A DNA stretch of 64,000 nucleotides from contig JAIUJO010000187.1 in the NCBI GenBank assembly GCA_023846275.1, positions 769,721-833,720 on the forward strand, written 5' to 3'. Both the position numbers and the translations under genes were made by a program. The notes below the pieces were generated by a model. The model saw only the letters and a list, made by a program, of their open reading frames with translations, did not search any database and was not told the origin of the DNA. Positions 63,101-64,000 of the stretch are shown here, piece by piece. The first letter of the stretch is position 1; every line of letters begins with the position of its first letter. Source of the DNA: Vanilla planifolia (lineage: Eukaryota > Streptophyta > Magnoliopsida > Asparagales > Orchidaceae).

Positions 63101-64000
63101 TAAAATTAAATATAAAATTAAATATTTATTTAGATAGTGCATTTTAAGTGGAGTCTAGCAACATTTGTTTTATCATGATGGTATCTCCTTTAGAATTACT
63201 ATAAATTGCCAAAGTAAGAAAACCTTACCAATAATCAACTATTATTTCAAATTTAAATAAATAAATATTAAAGATATAATTTTATAAATCAAATCTAAAA
63301 ATTTTATAAATCAAATCTAAAAATTTTATAAATCAAATCAATGTAATTTAAATAAATCAAAGAAATATAAAGGTCACATAAGAATAGAATTATAATCTTG
63401 CAGTAAAGTAATAAAATGAAAGTAAAAACATTAAATAAATGAAATAGAAAGTATAAAATAGTTTTATTCCACGATGTAAACTGGATCGAGTATAACATAT
63501 TAAATTATCAAATATTATAAGAATTAAAATATCTTTAAAAATGTGTCAAGATATTATTAATTTAAATATTTAAAAAAGTGAGAAAGGGTTTTTAAATAGA
63601 TAGAGCACATTAAAATGATCATAGGGGCATTTGTTTTGTCTTAATGAGGCCATGCCTTAAAAATTATGAATTATTCAAGTAAATAAGAAAAAATTTAAAA
63701 TATTAAATATTTTTAAATATTATTTAAATAAATTCTAAAGCTTATAATAGATAAATTGACAATTTGTAATATAAAAAAATGAAAGTACTTTTGAAGTTAA
63801 ATGATATGAGATTTAGAGTTTCATAATAATATAATTAACTTGAAATAAAATATTTTAAAAATAAGATAACTTGTATAAGAAAGTTTTCTTGAAAGATACT
63901 AATAAGATCCAGTGAAACATCCTCAATCATCCAATTAGGAATTGATTAAAATATCTAGCAAAAATTTCCATGATATTAGAAAATAAAAAATATAAAAAAT
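57083..64000 (-). repeat. 420-bp satellite array, block 5 (inverted)
   Basis: Inverted monomers continue to the right edge of the window. Inverted box A copies lie near 57,407, 57,714, 58,135, 58,515, 58,848 (partial), 59,236, 60,156, 60,505, 61,238, 61,829, 62,246, 62,660 (partial), 63,011, 63,484 and 63,905. Several units between 59,300 and 60,150 and near 60,860 and 61,510 lack a readable box A, so this block is more eroded than block 3. Landmarks include GAGATCAAGTGTAACATCC at about 60,504 and AAAGGTCACATAAGAGG at about 60,759. Confidence 0.9.
63279..63339. repeat. 22-bp minisatellite, 2.8 exact copies
   Basis: The unit starting ATTTTATAAATCAAATC begins at 63,279, 63,301 and 63,323; the third copy is truncated at 63,339. 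The copies are identical, so this is a very recent slippage or duplication event inside an old monomer. Confidence 0.95.

Noticed and set aside
1..64000. Organelle or AT-rich protist or bacterial genome
   Set aside because: There are no long reading frames, rRNA or tRNA anywhere in 64 kb. Such genomes are gene-dense compared with this, and the tandem decayed repeat fits nuclear heterochromatin.
1..64000. CRISPR array because of the regular repeats
   Set aside because: The period is about 420 bp, whole units are homologous rather than short repeats separated by unique spacers, and there are no cas-like genes.

Overview
This window holds no gene that I can support. It is a very AT-rich stretch of eukaryotic nuclear heterochromatin made almost entirely of one old, heavily diverged tandem satellite. 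By eye, many 60-base lines have only 7 to 15 G+C. The satellite unit is about 420 bp when complete, and I call it the 420-bp monomer. I could place about 150 copies or partial copies using one recurring motif, box A, whose core reads roughly GTTACACTCGATCTCC. Adjacent monomers are so diverged that the array is recognisable only by its ordered succession of landmarks. All the longer reading frames inside the array are shadows of the monomer.

Layout: (1) 1-22,546, satellite in the orientation I call plus. (2) About 22,547-27,290, a 4.7-kb non-satellite interlude of visibly higher GC, which contains about three copies of an unrelated 580-670 bp tandem repeat (about 22,790-24,570) followed by 2.7 kb of unassigned sequence. 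(3) About 27,291-32,152, satellite, plus. (4) About 32,153-41,985, satellite, inverted. (5) About 41,986-57,082, satellite, plus. (6) About 57,083-64,000, satellite, inverted. The array runs off both ends of the window. Each orientation switch is sharp, and the T-rich strand becomes A-rich across it.

Monomer anatomy, numbering from the GATGATCGAGG start: 1-35, box A, with a 7-bp dyad (GATCGAG, 9-nt spacer, CTCGATC). 60-110, an ATTTATCTCATTT block and subrepeat S1 (CTTTGATTTGGTTATATTAC). About 110-145, AACTCTAAATCTCC followed by the ATGTGACCTTTACATCA segment. 147-195, subrepeat S2 (nearly the same as S1), then the ATTTATCTCATTT block again. 195-245, an AT core (TTAATATATATTTACTTAA, then TTATTATTATTTATG). 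250-275, AATTCATAGTAATTCCAAA. 280-330, an AATCAAGATGAAACAAA element and a second small dyad (CTCATC-TC-GATGAG). 330-375, a second AT core. 375-422, GGCATGCTTTATGAGACA and the run into the next box A.

Organism: a eukaryote with a large, repeat-rich, CpG-depleted genome. A plant, possibly a large-genome lineage such as a gymnosperm, is my best guess from the repeat style and the apparent C-to-T decay. Nothing in the window proves this, and an animal with a large genome cannot be excluded. I saw no rRNA, tRNA, CRISPR array, intact transposon, bacterial-type operon or viral gene. The points of interest are structural: the monomer's internal duplication, the box A dyad that in one place stays paired after change in both arms, the inversion breakpoints, and the interlude.
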